Below, piece after piece: positions 39,981-50,278 of a stretch of DNA of 64,000 bases. Source of the stretch: Tritrichomonas foetus. Taxonomy: Eukaryota; Parabasalia; Tritrichomonadida; Tritrichomonadidae. The position numbers and the translations under genes were made by a program. The stretch covers positions 44,626 to 108,625 of the forward strand of contig MLAK01001260.1 of NCBI GenBank assembly GCA_001839685.1, given 5' to 3'. Each line of letters starts with the position of its first letter. Positions within the stretch are counted from its first letter, which is position 1. Below the pieces are notes generated by a model, which made no database searches, was not told the DNA's origin, and was given only the letters and a program-made list of their open reading frames with translations.

Positions 39981-42900
39981 ATGGAGCAAGATTCATTATT
40001 CATACGACGAAAACCGCCGCCGCTTTGCCAGGTGAAATTGAAACCCAAGTTATCGTTTTCAGTACTACATGCCATTTCCAAAATCGTTTTTCTATACAAA
40101 ATTAAAAACGTTCGATCAATATTTATTTCTCCGGCCGATCTCTCTTCAATTTTCATCGAAACTGATAAAATCGATACAGTTGGCGAAATTCTCAGAAAAA
40201 TTCCTTTTTTATTCGACAAAAAAATCGATTTGATATTGAAATCTGATCCGCACGATATGAAGCGTTTTTTTTGTAATCCAATGAGATGCATTTTTTTACA
40301 TCCGGGTTATTTCGTTCGAATTTCTGACCAGCTTTATAAAAATGAAATTGCACAAATTGTTGATATTGATTATTTTACTGGAAATGTTTTAGTCAAAATC
40401 ATTCCACACATTGACTATGAAAATCTTTTCAAATTGAAAATGTCTACACAAACTGCATTAAATCTTTATTTTGAGAAGAAAAATATGAATAATCCAATTC
40501 CAAAAAATCCATTCAAGCCAAATACTTTTCGAACAACACCAGGAAAAATAAAGGTTAGTTGGGCAAAAAATGGGGCTGTTGATGTTCTTCAATGGGACGG
40601 TGGGAATTATTTAGGTGAATTTCGTTATATTGTTTTTAAATTTCAACAAATTTTGGTAAACAGTAAGATTTTCGATAAAGAAATCGATATATTCCTTAGA
40701 AACCCTGCTCCGTTTGAAAGAAAAAATCCTTTGTTTCATCCACAATTTGTTCGACAAAATATCGCTTCCAAAAATCTTTCTGACATCGAAATTGATATTT
40801 TAAAACCAGATCAAAATCCAGAAATTATAAAAATAGCACCAATTGAAAGACAGCAAGCTTCGATGGGATTTCATCGAATGGCTTCTACTGAAACCCCTTT
40901 TGTTGATCTAAGGACAGATGATTTTCATGGCGAAGAGTTTTATAATGATTCCGATTCAATGCCAGAATGCTTTGATTATTCTGATTATGACGTGGAGGAA
41001 ATCAGTAAAATTCAATTTTTGAAATCTATTACTAAACCGAACGTATCAGGAAGTGAAAATAATAAACCAAAAAATGACATTCAACAACTTAAAGCAAAAG
41101 AAAAAGAAACAAAAGCCAAACAAACAAAAAAGAACACAGAATCTAATACAACACCAAAACGTTCAAAAACTAAAAAATCACAAGAAAAAGAAAATATTAC
41201 ATCCGAATCAAGTTTTTCAGATATTGAAATATCCAAAACAATTGTTCGAAAAACTGCATACCCTCAGAATGTCGAAAATAAACAAAGCAAAGAAATTCCA
41301 AAAAGTGGCCCAGCTTCTAACCAAAAAAGTAATTCAAATAATATTCCTTCGATACAAAAACCTACTCAAAATACCATTGTTATCGGTCCCAAATCAATTC
41401 CAAACAATATTAAGAAAGGCATGACGGTTTACGTAAATCCAAGTATCCTCCAAAACATTCCATGTAAAATCGATGATTTCGATGGTGTCACAGTGAAAGC
41501 TACTGTTGAAGCTCCTATTCATCAAATCATGCAAGCAAATAAAAATCCAGCCACACTACCCAAACTACCCCAGCCACAAAATCAACAACAGCAAAATCAA
41601 ACACAACAAATTCACCAAGCGAAAACGGAAACCAATGAAAAGAAAGTATATAAAGATGTTTGTACAGATTTTTCACAAATTTTGGCGAATTTTGGCGTAA
41701 ATACGACACCAGTTGACATTTATACAGAAGAAGAAAAACATACTTGGCAAATTTTTAATTCAACTCGTATTTTTGATGTTGTCTCCACAGAAAATAATGT
41801 CATTGCTGCAATCACTCACAAGAAATTTCCGAAGATCAAATGCATTACTTTAGATAACACAGAAATTGAAACATGTGCTGGAACAATTCAATTTAAACAA
41901 TTGCGTGATGATAATACGTGTAAGGATAAATATAACGCGAAGATTTGTTCAGAAGATTTTGTTATTTCTTCGATTCCTCCATACATTCGTGGATATGCAA
42001 GAAGAGTTTGTCATCAATATGTACTTATTGAGAAAACACCAATAAAATCAAAATTCAACAGAAGTAATGTGCTTTGGATCAAAGCATCAGATACAGTTTT
42101 ATCACCAGAAACTAGACAAAATGATGATAAACCTCCAGAACCGCCACAACATTCAATAATTCCGTCAACTTCATCAAATAATCAAGAAAATGCTCCAAAA
42201 CCGAAAGGATACCAACTTCCTATTACTTTGAAAACAAAGAAGACTGATTTTATTGAGCGATTAAATCAAGGGAAAACTGAAAATCCGCCTTCAAACAAAA
42301 ATGTATCTAATCCACCACAACCGCAAGAACAACCACAGTCAAAAGCACCAACAAAAACAGCTCCTACTTCTTTGGAAAATATGCCATCGACGCATCATAT
42401 AACCAAAACACATGAAGTTAACAACAAATCTAAAGAGAATGAAAATATAGAAGCCAAGATAAGTCGACAATCAAACTGTGACAATATATCATCAAAATCT
42501 GGAAAAAGAGACACAAACTACGAAAAAGATTATCGAGATCTTGGCCAAAATCGTCGACACGATATTGATTATGATTATGAAAAAGAGCATTATGACCGTG
42601 AACATCGTCAAAGCAGTCGTCATCATCATCACCACGACCGCGATAGAGACAGTTATAAAAGTCGTGAAAGAGACCGTTATGATCGGGATTTTGATCATGA
42701 TCCAGAATTTGACAGAAGGTCTACTCGCGACTATGATAGACATCCTGAAAGAGGAAAAAGTCATGTTCGAGGTGGACAAAGCCGTGGAAGAGGAAGCAGT
42801 TATCGAAGGGGCTTTAGTAGAGGACGACCAGCTCAAGGATCATCTAATGAGAATTCACAGCCAATTGACAGTCTTCCACTTGAAAAATATCCCGATGCTA

Positions 42901-43274
42901 AACCACTAAAAGTACCAACAACTCATCCAGAATTCCAAAATTGGATGCAATCCGAGAATCTCGTTAAATTGAAGAGCACCAGTGACAATGTGGAATACAC
43001 CATTGGCCGTGTAAAAGATGACAAATTATCTATTCAAGAATCTGGTGACACTTCATTTGGTAAAAGCTTTGATGTAAAGTTCACAGATATTGAACCGATA
43101 AAGCCAGGACTAAAGTCTAATGCAATGGCAATAAGCAATGGATATTATATTTCTGGAAAAATTAAAGAAATTCGTAATGATGGTTCTTTTGTGATGAAAA
43201 GCAAAGTTAAAAATAAGAAATACCTCAGACTTTTGCCAAGTAACACACAATTAGTGAAAATGTTCCAATGGTGA
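39981..43274 (+). CDS. SPT5: Transcription elongation factor Spt5 (DSIF large subunit)
   Basis: The protein has 1097 residues from the ATG at 39981 (MEQDSLFIRR), which has TCATC just before it; an in-frame ATG at 39894 would add 29 residues. An NGN-like domain (about 10-85) includes SIFIETDKIDTVGEILRKIP. It is followed by a KOW domain, HPGYFVRISDQLYKNEIAQI then a VLVKIIPHIDY strand, a hallmark of Spt5. A segment LQWDGGNYLGEFRY fits the later G-Y-GF(L/R)YK block. Residues about 340-560 are Lys/Ser/Gln linker. Residues about 850-920 are Arg/Asp/Tyr-rich with RGG and RGRG motifs. The last 110 residues contain two KOW-like folds. Spt5 clamps RNA polymerase II with Spt4 and couples elongation to processing. 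The acidic N-terminus and the phosphorylatable C-terminal heptads of other eukaryotes are not seen. Confidence 0.75.
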   Translation: MEQDSLFIRRKPPPLCQVKLKPKLSFSVLHAISKIVFLYKIKNVRSIFISPADLSSIFIETDKIDTVGEILRKIPFLFDKKIDLILKSDPHDMKRFFCNPMRCIFLHPGYFVRISDQLYKNEIAQIVDIDYFTGNVLVKIIPHIDYENLFKLKMSTQTALNLYFEKKNMNNPIPKNPFKPNTFRTTPGKIKVSWAKNGAVDVLQWDGGNYLGEFRYIVFKFQQILVNSKIFDKEIDIFLRNPAPFERKNPLFHPQFVRQNIASKNLSDIEIDILKPDQNPEIIKIAPIERQQASMGFHRMASTETPFVDLRTDDFHGEEFYNDSDSMPECFDYSDYDVEEISKIQFLKSITKPNVSGSENNKPKNDIQQLKAKEKETKAKQTKKNTESNTTPKRSKTKKSQEKENITSESSFSDIEISKTIVRKTAYPQNVENKQSKEIPKSGPASNQKSNSNNIPSIQKPTQNTIVIGPKSIPNNIKKGMTVYVNPSILQNIPCKIDDFDGVTVKATVEAPIHQIMQANKNPATLPKLPQPQNQQQQNQTQQIHQAKTETNEKKVYKDVCTDFSQILANFGVNTTPVDIYTEEEKHTWQIFNSTRIFDVVSTENNVIAAITHKKFPKIKCITLDNTEIETCAGTIQFKQLRDDNTCKDKYNAKICSEDFVISSIPPYIRGYARRVCHQYVLIEKTPIKSKFNRSNVLWIKASDTVLSPETRQNDDKPPEPPQHSIIPSTSSNNQENAPKPKGYQLPITLKTKKTDFIERLNQGKTENPPSNKNVSNPPQPQEQPQSKAPTKTAPTSLENMPSTHHITKTHEVNNKSKENENIEAKISRQSNCDNISSKSGKRDTNYEKDYRDLGQNRRHDIDYDYEKEHYDREHRQSSRHHHHHDRDRDSYKSRERDRYDRDFDHDPEFDRRSTRDYDRHPERGKSHVRGGQSRGRGSSYRRGFSRGRPAQGSSNENSQPIDSLPLEKYPDAKPLKVPTTHPEFQNWMQSENLVKLKSTSDNVEYTIGRVKDDKLSIQESGDTSFGKSFDVKFTDIEPIKPGLKSNAMAISNGYYISGKIKEIRNDGSFVMKSKVKNKKYLRLLPSNTQLVKMFQW

Positions 43275-43361
43275 TATACCAACAATGATTGTAATGTGAA
43301 CATATGTAGATATATCTACAAATTTATAAATTGTTTTTAATTCGAATAACTGATATAGCCA

Positions 43362-43427
43362 TATCTCTTTCATTTTATCACTTTATCTCTTTCATTATAT
43401 CACTTTATCTCTTTCATTATATCAATC
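43362..43427. repeat. 22-bp tandem repeat, three copies
   Basis: Units start at 43362, 43384 and 43406, each beginning TATCTCTTTCATT. They lie 90 bases after the Spt5 stop and before the convergent LRR gene. The first copy has TTTTATC where the others have TTATATC. Confidence 0.85.
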
Positions 43428-43544
43428 TCATGATAGACTTCAGGAAAGATTCCTGACGAAGTAAAGAGTTAAACAATTCAGATTTTATAAATTTTTAATA
43501 CAACAAAACACAAACCAGAAAAAACAAATAAAAATTCTGACGAA

Positions 43545-44444
43545 TCACTCTTCAACATATTCTTCTTCTTCTTCCTCAATTTTGATTTCCTCATTTTCTC
43601 CTTGCGCGCTATTTTTTGAATTGGAAGGATTTCTCATCGGATTTTTCGCATCAATACTAATAGTTTCTCCAAATTCGTTGAACGAATCATGATGCTCTTC
43701 ATTTTGGAACTCTTCTTCTTCTTCTTCATCGAACATTTGGAAGTGCTCACGCATGTCTCGAAGCTTTGAGCGAATTCCTTCGAGTCTTTCAGGCTCTAGA
43801 AATGAAATATTGTTTTCTTCAAGAATTCTCTCACAAATTGTTGCAATTGACGGTTGTGGCGGTTGAACGACTTGCGACTGTTCATCATCCTCACCTTCCA
43901 CATTTGATGGTGCAGCACCTGGAACGATAGTTGTGAAAGTTGCTGTGCATGATCGTTTTTCTTGGGGAACGACAAATTTGATAGGCGACAAAGAAATTAA
44001 AATATTTCCTTCAAGTAATTCAGGAAGAACAGATTCGCGTAATTTATCAGCTTTTTGAATCAAATTTTTCGATACTGGCTCATCATTAATAAATGTCAAT
44101 TTTGAGCCGAAGACGATGAGACACATCAATCTGAAGTGAGTGTGTTTGGAAAGTGGCGTGTTCTTGAATGATACCCAGAAAAGGGAGGGCTGGGGTGTGG
44201 CGCCATAAAATGAAAAAAGCGGGTTATCGTTTATGGTTAAATGAGTGAGCAACCGGAGAGAAGGAAGTCCGCTGAAATTTCGAAGTCTGTTTTTACTTAA
44301 ATCAATCGTTGAACAATTTTTCGCGAAATTTAATTTTTCAAAAGAATCGACTTTTTGGTGTACAGCATTCACTGCTACACGTTGGCACTTTTTTGCAGAT
44401 ATTGAACGTGAGGTAGTGTAATGTGAACCTGCCACGGAGATCAT
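43545..44444 (-). CDS. Short LRR protein with acidic C-terminus
   Basis: The protein has 299 residues. Residues about 40-85 hold two to three leucine-rich repeats (STIDLSKNRLRNFSGLPSL, then LTHLTINDNPL). The segment to about 130, with FRLMCLIVFGSKLTFINDEP, fits the LRR-capping motif seen at the end of SDS22- and U2A'-type LRR domains. The rest is polar, with a Glu-rich tract near 235-245, and it ends in IKIEEEEEEYVEE. LRR-cap proteins with acidic tails often bind nuclear or cytoskeletal partners, but no family is certain. No TCA element lies near the ATG, and no second in-frame Met exists before residue 100. Confidence 0.72.
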   Translation of the reverse strand: MISVAGSHYTTSRSISAKKCQRVAVNAVHQKVDSFEKLNFAKNCSTIDLSKNRLRNFSGLPSLRLLTHLTINDNPLFSFYGATPQPSLFWVSFKNTPLSKHTHFRLMCLIVFGSKLTFINDEPVSKNLIQKADKLRESVLPELLEGNILISLSPIKFVVPQEKRSCTATFTTIVPGAAPSNVEGEDDEQSQVVQPPQPSIATICERILEENNISFLEPERLEGIRSKLRDMREHFQMFDEEEEEEFQNEEHHDSFNEFGETISIDAKNPMRNPSNSKNSAQGENEEIKIEEEEEEYVEE

Positions 44445-44737
44445 TTTTATTGTATATAGTAAACGGTTTCCATGTCACTTTTCCCTAAAATTTCCTTTCT
44501 CACATTTTCCTCACCAAAAAAAGAATTTTGCGTTCTCAAGATTGAAAAAATGAGTCATCAACAATATACATCTACACACGACTTGTGAGTCACAAATATA
44601 TCATTAATACATAATCAAATTCTTTAAAACAACTGGAAAGTTATTAAAAAGAAGTAGAGAATTCCAAAAGGTAAAATGGGTGCAATATTTGGTGAAAGGT
44701 GAAATTAAGGTCAAAAAACGCAAAAGATTAAATGAGG

Positions 44738-44782
<45 letters not shown>

Positions 44783-44933
44783 GAAAATGTCGTCGAGAAA
44801 ATATTTAATGTGCAAATTTAGATGTTAAAAATAAATAGAATTAAAAATATAAATCGGATCATCGTAGCTCCTTCTAAAATTTGTCACACAGGTCCTAATT
44901 TTTTTTTCTTTTCATGTCTGCTTAATTTATATC
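44445..44933. other. Spacer between two minus-strand genes, with poly-A tract
   Basis: About 490 bases with a 43-base A homopolymer at 44738-44780 and no ORF. Confidence 0.5.
44738..44780. repeat. Poly(A) tract of 43 bases
   Basis: An uninterrupted A run in intergenic DNA. It could be the remnant tail of a retroposed transcript read on the plus strand, but the upstream 200 bases have no recognisable gene copy. Its length may be an assembly estimate. Confidence 0.95.
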
Positions 44934-45863
44934 TTACATCGTTCCCCTAACTTTTGCTTCTTTCCTCTTGGTGAGTTCTTGGATGAGAGATGAAACAAGT
45001 GATATGACATTATCGTCAGGGATGAGAGAATCCGCGTCGATATCCTCTTCACGTCCTTCGAACCATGGATGCTGCAAGATTTCCTCAGCGGAGGGTCTAA
45101 GTTCAGGGTCTGTGTTCAGCATGTTGGTCATCAGATTTTGGAGCTCAAATGTGATTCCGTCCGGAATTTCGATCTGGCCTTCTAAAATCTGTTTCACAGT
45201 TTCGTGCATGACAGTTTCCGGAGGGGCGTCTTCTGGGGTCGACCATGGGAAATGGCAACATATCATTGCATATAAAACAATACCGGCCGACCAAATATCG
45301 GCCTTCATTCCGTTATATGGTTGTTCGTTGATGATTTCTGGGGCTGCGTAGACGAGCGTTCCGCATGTTGTAAGCATTGGAGAATTACCGTTGGCTTGTT
45401 TGCAGAGTCCGAAATCGGTTAATTTGGCTTGGTGATCGGTTGTAATTAAGACATTTTCGAGTTTGATGTCACGATGGGCGATTCCCAATTTATGAATATA
45501 GGAGATAGCGCTCATAATCTGGAAGAAATACAATTTGGCCTCACTTTCGTCGAGGCCATCTGAGTCTTGGACAATGTCATTGAGGTCGCCACCGTCACAT
45601 AATTCGAATATGATGTAAACAGTTGAATTGTCGAGGAAAACGTCGCGAATTTCATCAATACTAGGGTGCCTAATACGGCTGTGGATGTTGAGTTCGTTTA
45701 AAAAGTGGTTAAAGAACTCGTCTTGTAGGCACATATCGAGGTCGATGACTTTGCAGGCAAGCATCTCGCCGGTGGTCATATGCTGACACTCCCAGACGCT
45801 TCCAAAAGATCCTGAGCTGAGGTATTGAGTCAGCTGGTAAATGCCAATCGTGCGCTTCGCCAT
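44934..45863 (-). CDS. Serine/threonine protein kinase, CAMK/SNF1-like
   Basis: The protein has 309 residues, nearly all kinase domain. The glycine loop is SGSFGSV (17-23), the catalytic Lys is K38 in ACKVI, the Cα-helix Glu is E57, the catalytic loop is HRDIKLEN (130-137), DFG is at 150-152 and APE is at 174-176. All catalytic residues are present. The GTLVYAAPEII activation segment and the DIWSAGIVLYAMICCHFPW helix are typical of the CAMK group (AMPK/SNF1, CHK1, MARK). The tail of about 35 residues has no recognisable UBA or KA1 domain. The gene is visibly richer in G/C at third positions than its neighbours, which in trichomonads often goes with high expression. The substrate is unknown. 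Confidence 0.95.
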   Translation of the reverse strand: MAKRTIGIYQLTQYLSSGSFGSVWECQHMTTGEMLACKVIDLDMCLQDEFFNHFLNELNIHSRIRHPSIDEIRDVFLDNSTVYIIFELCDGGDLNDIVQDSDGLDESEAKLYFFQIMSAISYIHKLGIAHRDIKLENVLITTDHQAKLTDFGLCKQANGNSPMLTTCGTLVYAAPEIINEQPYNGMKADIWSAGIVLYAMICCHFPWSTPEDAPPETVMHETVKQILEGQIEIPDGITFELQNLMTNMLNTDPELRPSAEEILQHPWFEGREEDIDADSLIPDDNVISLVSSLIQELTKRKEAKVRGTM

Positions 45864-46049
45864 TCAATCAATATTAAATTGAATACTTTATTTCTGAAAA
45901 CAAATGATCATTGTGAACAAATCGATTCCAAATCCTAGTCAAAAACTCGTGACAACTCATTTAAAATTGAGAGGAAACGAAAAGATTGACGCAAATTTGA
46001 AAAAAAATAATGTGGAACAAATGTGATATATTGACCTATATCAAAAGAA

Positions 46050-46199
46050 ATGGATGAATCTATTGATGATATTTTCAATATTCAGAATGAGAAAAAGTAT
46101 TTTGGAAAGAATCTTCGTCATTTAACACGAAAAGAAAAGAAATGGATGAAAAATTGCATTGATGATTTTAATAACATTTCAGAATTTCCTTTGTTTTGA
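46050..46199 (+). CDS. Possible small protein of 49 residues
   Basis: ATG at 46050 and TGA at 46197-46199 give MDESIDDIFN followed by a basic helix (KNLRHLTRKEKKWMKN) and an acidic and Phe-rich end. Its composition (charged and amphipathic, with Trp and Cys, not Phe/Ile/Asn-poor filler) looks more like a real peptide than the chance frames around it. A TCA lies nine bases before the ATG. It is divergent from the kinase gene 190 bases away. No family was recognised and it could still be chance. Confidence 0.4.
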   Translation: MDESIDDIFNIQNEKKYFGKNLRHLTRKEKKWMKNCIDDFNNISEFPLF

Positions 46200-47740
46200 A
46201 AATGAAATTCAGTAAATGATTTTGGAATATAGTTTTGGACTTGAGAAAATAAAAATAAATTACTTTGAATTTTTTTGGAATTACTCTGAATTCTACATAA
46301 AATTCTTGGAATATAGATACGGAAAGTATCAAAAATTTCATTATAGATTTATTTTGTGATATAAATTGTGAGAAAATCTCACATGAAATTAAGAATGTAT
46401 TAAGAATTATTTGATAATGCATTATCTGTTAAGTCATTTAATTAGACCAGGAATTTCAGAAAAAATGAATGTGCATAAAAATATTGTGACCTGTTTATAA
46501 TAGAATTAAGAAATCATCATAGAATTCAAATATATATTGAAATAATAATGACTTTTTGTCAATATTATATTCAATACAGTGATTTACGAATATCTTTCTT
46601 CAAATATCTTTTCACAGGTGACCCGACAACTCAGTCATTTTCTACATATATGCTGTTCTCGTAAATCATAAATCATTTGTTCCCAATCAAATTTTCACAT
46701 CAAAATCACCAAAATTCACGATAAGATCAGCCGACCACATAACTATTGAATATATGACTTATTTCTGAAATTATTCGGCCTAATCTACAGAATTGTGCAA
46801 TAACATTAATCAAACTATTCTAGTTTATACGAGTTAAAAATGTATAAACGTTATAAATTCTGGAGTCATTATTCATAAATTTCCCTTAAGCCTATTAATT
46901 ATTCATTGAATAATAGAAAATAAAAACTCATAAAAAGATACCATTCCCAAAGGGATCATTCAAATAATTGACAGTTGTGTGCGAACAACCGTTTACTAAA
47001 AAAGTGAATTTTGACATCTAGAAATATGGATGAAATGGATTTTAGAATTTGTGATTTCTTTGACAGTTAATATAATATGATAAAATATCCATTCAATATG
47101 CATATTTCATAGAATGAAGTCGATTGAACCTTATCTTGAAGAAATAATTCAACAAAATCAAACAACAGCCATTTTGTCGTTATTATTATAACCATATTGT
47201 TATATTTCTTAAATTGGTGAAAAAATCTCGTATTATTCAAAATATTAATTTTCATCGATGAAAAGTTTATATATTCTGAGGTTAGATGGAAACTGTTATC
47301 TATTTACCGATTGAATTCAGAAAATTCCCAACTTTTCTTGATCAAATAGATTGATATTTGCAGACAAATCTTCCTTTGACAATCAAGAAATTAAGTTGAA
47401 AAGAGATTATTTTGTCATATCCGAGCCTTTCACTCCCTGATGTTTCTCTACTATCTATACACCTATAACCAATGTCTTAGTTAAATGAATGAATTCCTAA
47501 ATAAAATGTCTTTAACACAATATCTAAATGAGTCTAAAGCATTATCTATAACCAGCAAACACACTCATTAGTTTCATAATATCAAGAAATGAAAAAACTA
47601 ATACAAAAAATCCATATAATTATCATATAACTTAATTACTACAATATCTGCATTTCATTTCATGAAGGCATAATAGGGGGTAAATAATATTTAAAAATAA
47701 CATCTTTATGAAAAACACATACATAAAATTCAAATCATAT
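46200..47740. other. Long intergenic region, no gene seen
   Basis: About 1.5 kb of very AT-rich DNA upstream of nothing on the minus strand and downstream of the BTB/Sel1 gene. Frames at 46168-46422 and 47067-47255 are Phe/Ile-rich chance ORFs. I find no RNA signature, repeat array or element. Confidence 0.5.
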
Positions 47741-49201
47741 TCAACAAGCAGCTCCTGCAGCCTGTAGTGCCTGCTCAAATCCCATATTTGCTGCTTTTAT
47801 AATCATCTGTGCAGCAGCTTCATCATTTTGCATGACACCTCTTCCAAGTCTTGTCATTACGCCCAAATTGAAAAGTGCGTCTGGTATATCTTTTGATGCT
47901 GCAAACAACAAAAGCGAGACTGCAAAATCATCGCATGTTTTGTCTTTCGCTGCGAGGAGGGCTGCAAGTGATGAACACATTTCTGGTTGCTTCATTTCAA
48001 CTGCACAATGATAAAGGAAATCAACAAGTGCTGCTTTATGATTCAAATCACGCTGATCGATCAGTTTAAAACATTGTTTTAATGCTTCAGTTGGTGCAAT
48101 TTTCATGAAATTATCAGCTTTCTCAATGTTTTCCAAATACTGGGATTCAACAAATGGTTTCTGTGGTGGTTTTAATTCACTCTTAGGTGACCATAGTGGC
48201 ATAGTTGCTGGCTGTTGCTGTTGTTCTTCATTCTTTTCTTCTTCTTCTTCAACAAATTCTATTTTTTCTTCCTCTTCTTCGTGATTCAATTTTGCTTCCA
48301 TTTCAGCTCTTTCCTTTTCAAGTGCTTGTTTCTTCGTTGTAGCATTACTAGATTGTTTCATTACAGTTTTGAATGATGATTCAAGTTTACTTAATTCAAG
48401 TTGCAGTTGATCAGTTTCAAATTTGAGAGCATCAACGGCATCAATTTCTGCTTGATAATCTTTTTCGCTGATTTTGAGGTTACTTTCATAGTTTTCCATT
48501 GAAATTTCTGTAGGTTTGGTATATAAACGATTTTCAAAATTTTGAACAACAATTTTAACTTCGTTGAGGATTTTTTCACCAACTAAGTCAAAATCAATAA
48601 GATCGTTTAAAATGAGATTTTCGAGTTCCTCAATTGGAACCTCTTTGAAATCTACAAATGAAAGAAGTGGGCATGCCTCTTTTCCAGTATTTTTAAGATA
48701 ATTTAATATAAAGTTGATGAAGATTTGGTCTTTTGGTGGTTCGATGCCGTATAAAGTTAACAATCTCATTATTAAGTGTGGCCTTAATTTCATGAAATCT
48801 GGAAATTGGCAAAATTTGACAATATTTGATGCGATATATTTATCCATAGTTGTTGAAATTGCATAGGACATATTTAAAAACGAAAAAATCGAAAAGATAT
48901 TGTTGTCATCATTAAGGCCAATGATAAATTTGCAGGCTTCTTCAATAAAATCTTGAATTTTATATATAATCGAGCTCTTAAGTAAACATGGTGCAAGTTG
49001 TGCAGAATTAATTATTGTGTTTGTGTTGTTGTTTATAGCGGCAACTAAAACTTGGAAATCGTTCTCGTCGAGTCCATCAGAAATGTTCATCGGAAGAGCT
49101 GAGTTTTGCTGGTAAAGTTCGTTTGCTAGAGGAGAAAGCGCAAGAAATTTTGTAAAATCAACATTATAAGGATTGCCATTATGATATACTGTTGGAAGCA
49201 T
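47741..49201 (-). CDS. BTB-like, coiled-coil, Sel1 protein
   Basis: The protein has 486 residues. Residues about 1-100 fit a degenerate BTB/POZ fold (FLALSPLANELY, then INISDGLDENDFQVL-like spacing). Residues 100-230 are helical like a BACK region. Residues about 235-305 form a coiled coil, followed by acidic EEEEE and Gln runs at 305-335. Residues about 350-486 contain Sel1-like helices ending DALFNLGVMTRLGRGVMQNDEAAAQMIIKAA with the LG-x-x-x-x-x-G-x-GV signature. This combination recurs in large trichomonad families of unknown function. A ubiquitin-ligase adaptor role through BTB is plausible, but the BTB call is weak. Confidence 0.72.
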   Translation of the reverse strand: MLPTVYHNGNPYNVDFTKFLALSPLANELYQQNSALPMNISDGLDENDFQVLVAAINNNTNTIINSAQLAPCLLKSSIIYKIQDFIEEACKFIIGLNDDNNIFSIFSFLNMSYAISTTMDKYIASNIVKFCQFPDFMKLRPHLIMRLLTLYGIEPPKDQIFINFILNYLKNTGKEACPLLSFVDFKEVPIEELENLILNDLIDFDLVGEKILNEVKIVVQNFENRLYTKPTEISMENYESNLKISEKDYQAEIDAVDALKFETDQLQLELSKLESSFKTVMKQSSNATTKKQALEKERAEMEAKLNHEEEEEKIEFVEEEEEKNEEQQQQPATMPLWSPKSELKPPQKPFVESQYLENIEKADNFMKIAPTEALKQCFKLIDQRDLNHKAALVDFLYHCAVEMKQPEMCSSLAALLAAKDKTCDDFAVSLLLFAASKDIPDALFNLGVMTRLGRGVMQNDEAAAQMIIKAANMGFEQALQAAGAAC

Positions 49202-49839
49202 TTGATTGTGTGAAAATAGTCAATCTGGCACTTTTTAGTTAACCATTTTTGAATCACATAGGTTAACCACTCTTAAGTTTTTTTCCCATTATCTCAATTA
49301 CATAATCTTTATTAATAAATCTTGATTAAAAAAGTTATAAAAGAGGATTAAACTGTAAACATGAATCACATGAAAATAGCATCATATGAACTTTTTTTCA
49401 TGAAGATCAACAAGAAATCATTTTATTAACACCAAAAACTGGACACGAAAGTTTCATCAACACCTTAGAATAGATCCAACATAAAAACAACAATAATACA
49501 AATATGAAATAGAAAATTATAACAAATGTTCAATGCAAATTCTTCAATACTTTAAAACTAATGATGGTATATGTTTATATAATGTATAACTATATATATA
49601 CTAACATTTAATTAAAATTTCAAAAAAATAAAAATTGTCGAGTCGGTCATGACTGTTCTCTTTTGAATATAGAGTATCGTGAATAAACACTTCTTACAAG
49701 GTGTACACCAGATTTCATAAAACATGTTTATGACAAACGGTATGATGAATCAGTTCTAAAAACTGGAATTATTAAATTTATTCGATCAATCATTTTAATA
49801 AACATTTTGTTGGAAAAATTTAATTTTCTCAAAAAACAA

Positions 49840-49859
49840 TTTTTTTTTTTTTTTTTTTT
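49840..49859. repeat. Poly(T) tract of 20 bases
   Basis: A plain homopolymer in the divergent intergenic region; it may act as a nucleosome-depleting tract in the promoter region. Confidence 0.9.
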
Positions 49860-50268
49860 GATGTATCTTTGATGTGCAGATTATTTCAAGCAAAAATGTT
49901 CTAGTCACATATATTCTTTCTTCACTAAAAAGGTTTGATGTCAAAAATAAAAACGAAAATAATCGATAATTATAATTTTTTTTTTTTATGATCTACAGAT
50001 TTTTCATAAAAACGGCAAAATCATGTTTTTATTTTGGTGATACCGGGTGTACACGGGGGTTTTCTCCTCTTCTTTGGCGTTTTTTATATAAGTTTATAGA
50101 ATAACAGTGTTTTAATGATTCACCATGATGATGTATAGAATTCTATTTTGTGTTGATGATATTTTTTCAGTATTTTAAGAAAGTGAAACAGAAAAAGTTT
50201 TTCCATTGTGAAGAAGTGCGTTTTGGGGTGCAGCAACTTTTTGTGACCCTAGTCCATAAAGTAAACGG

Positions 50269-50273
50269 TCATT
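50269..50273 (+). promoter_or_regulatory. Initiator-like TCATT
   Basis: TCATT lies six bases before the ATG at 50279 and matches the TCA-pyrimidine-(T/A) initiator form. It supports starting the bromodomain protein at 50279 rather than at the in-frame ATG at 50156. Confidence 0.4.
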
Positions 50274-50278
50274 TCACG

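Larger units (their letters stand above)
49202..50278. other. Divergent intergenic region with homopolymers
   Basis: About 1.08 kb. It includes a 20-base T tract (49840-49859), a second T run near 49978, and GGTGTACACC-like palindromic sequence near 49699. The open frame from 50156 to 50278 is in frame with the bromodomain gene but is treated as leader. Confidence 0.5.

Noticed and set aside
39731..40291. 186-codon minus-strand ORF overlapping the Spt5 start
   Set aside because: It is antisense to the NGN-like coding region and has no domain of its own.
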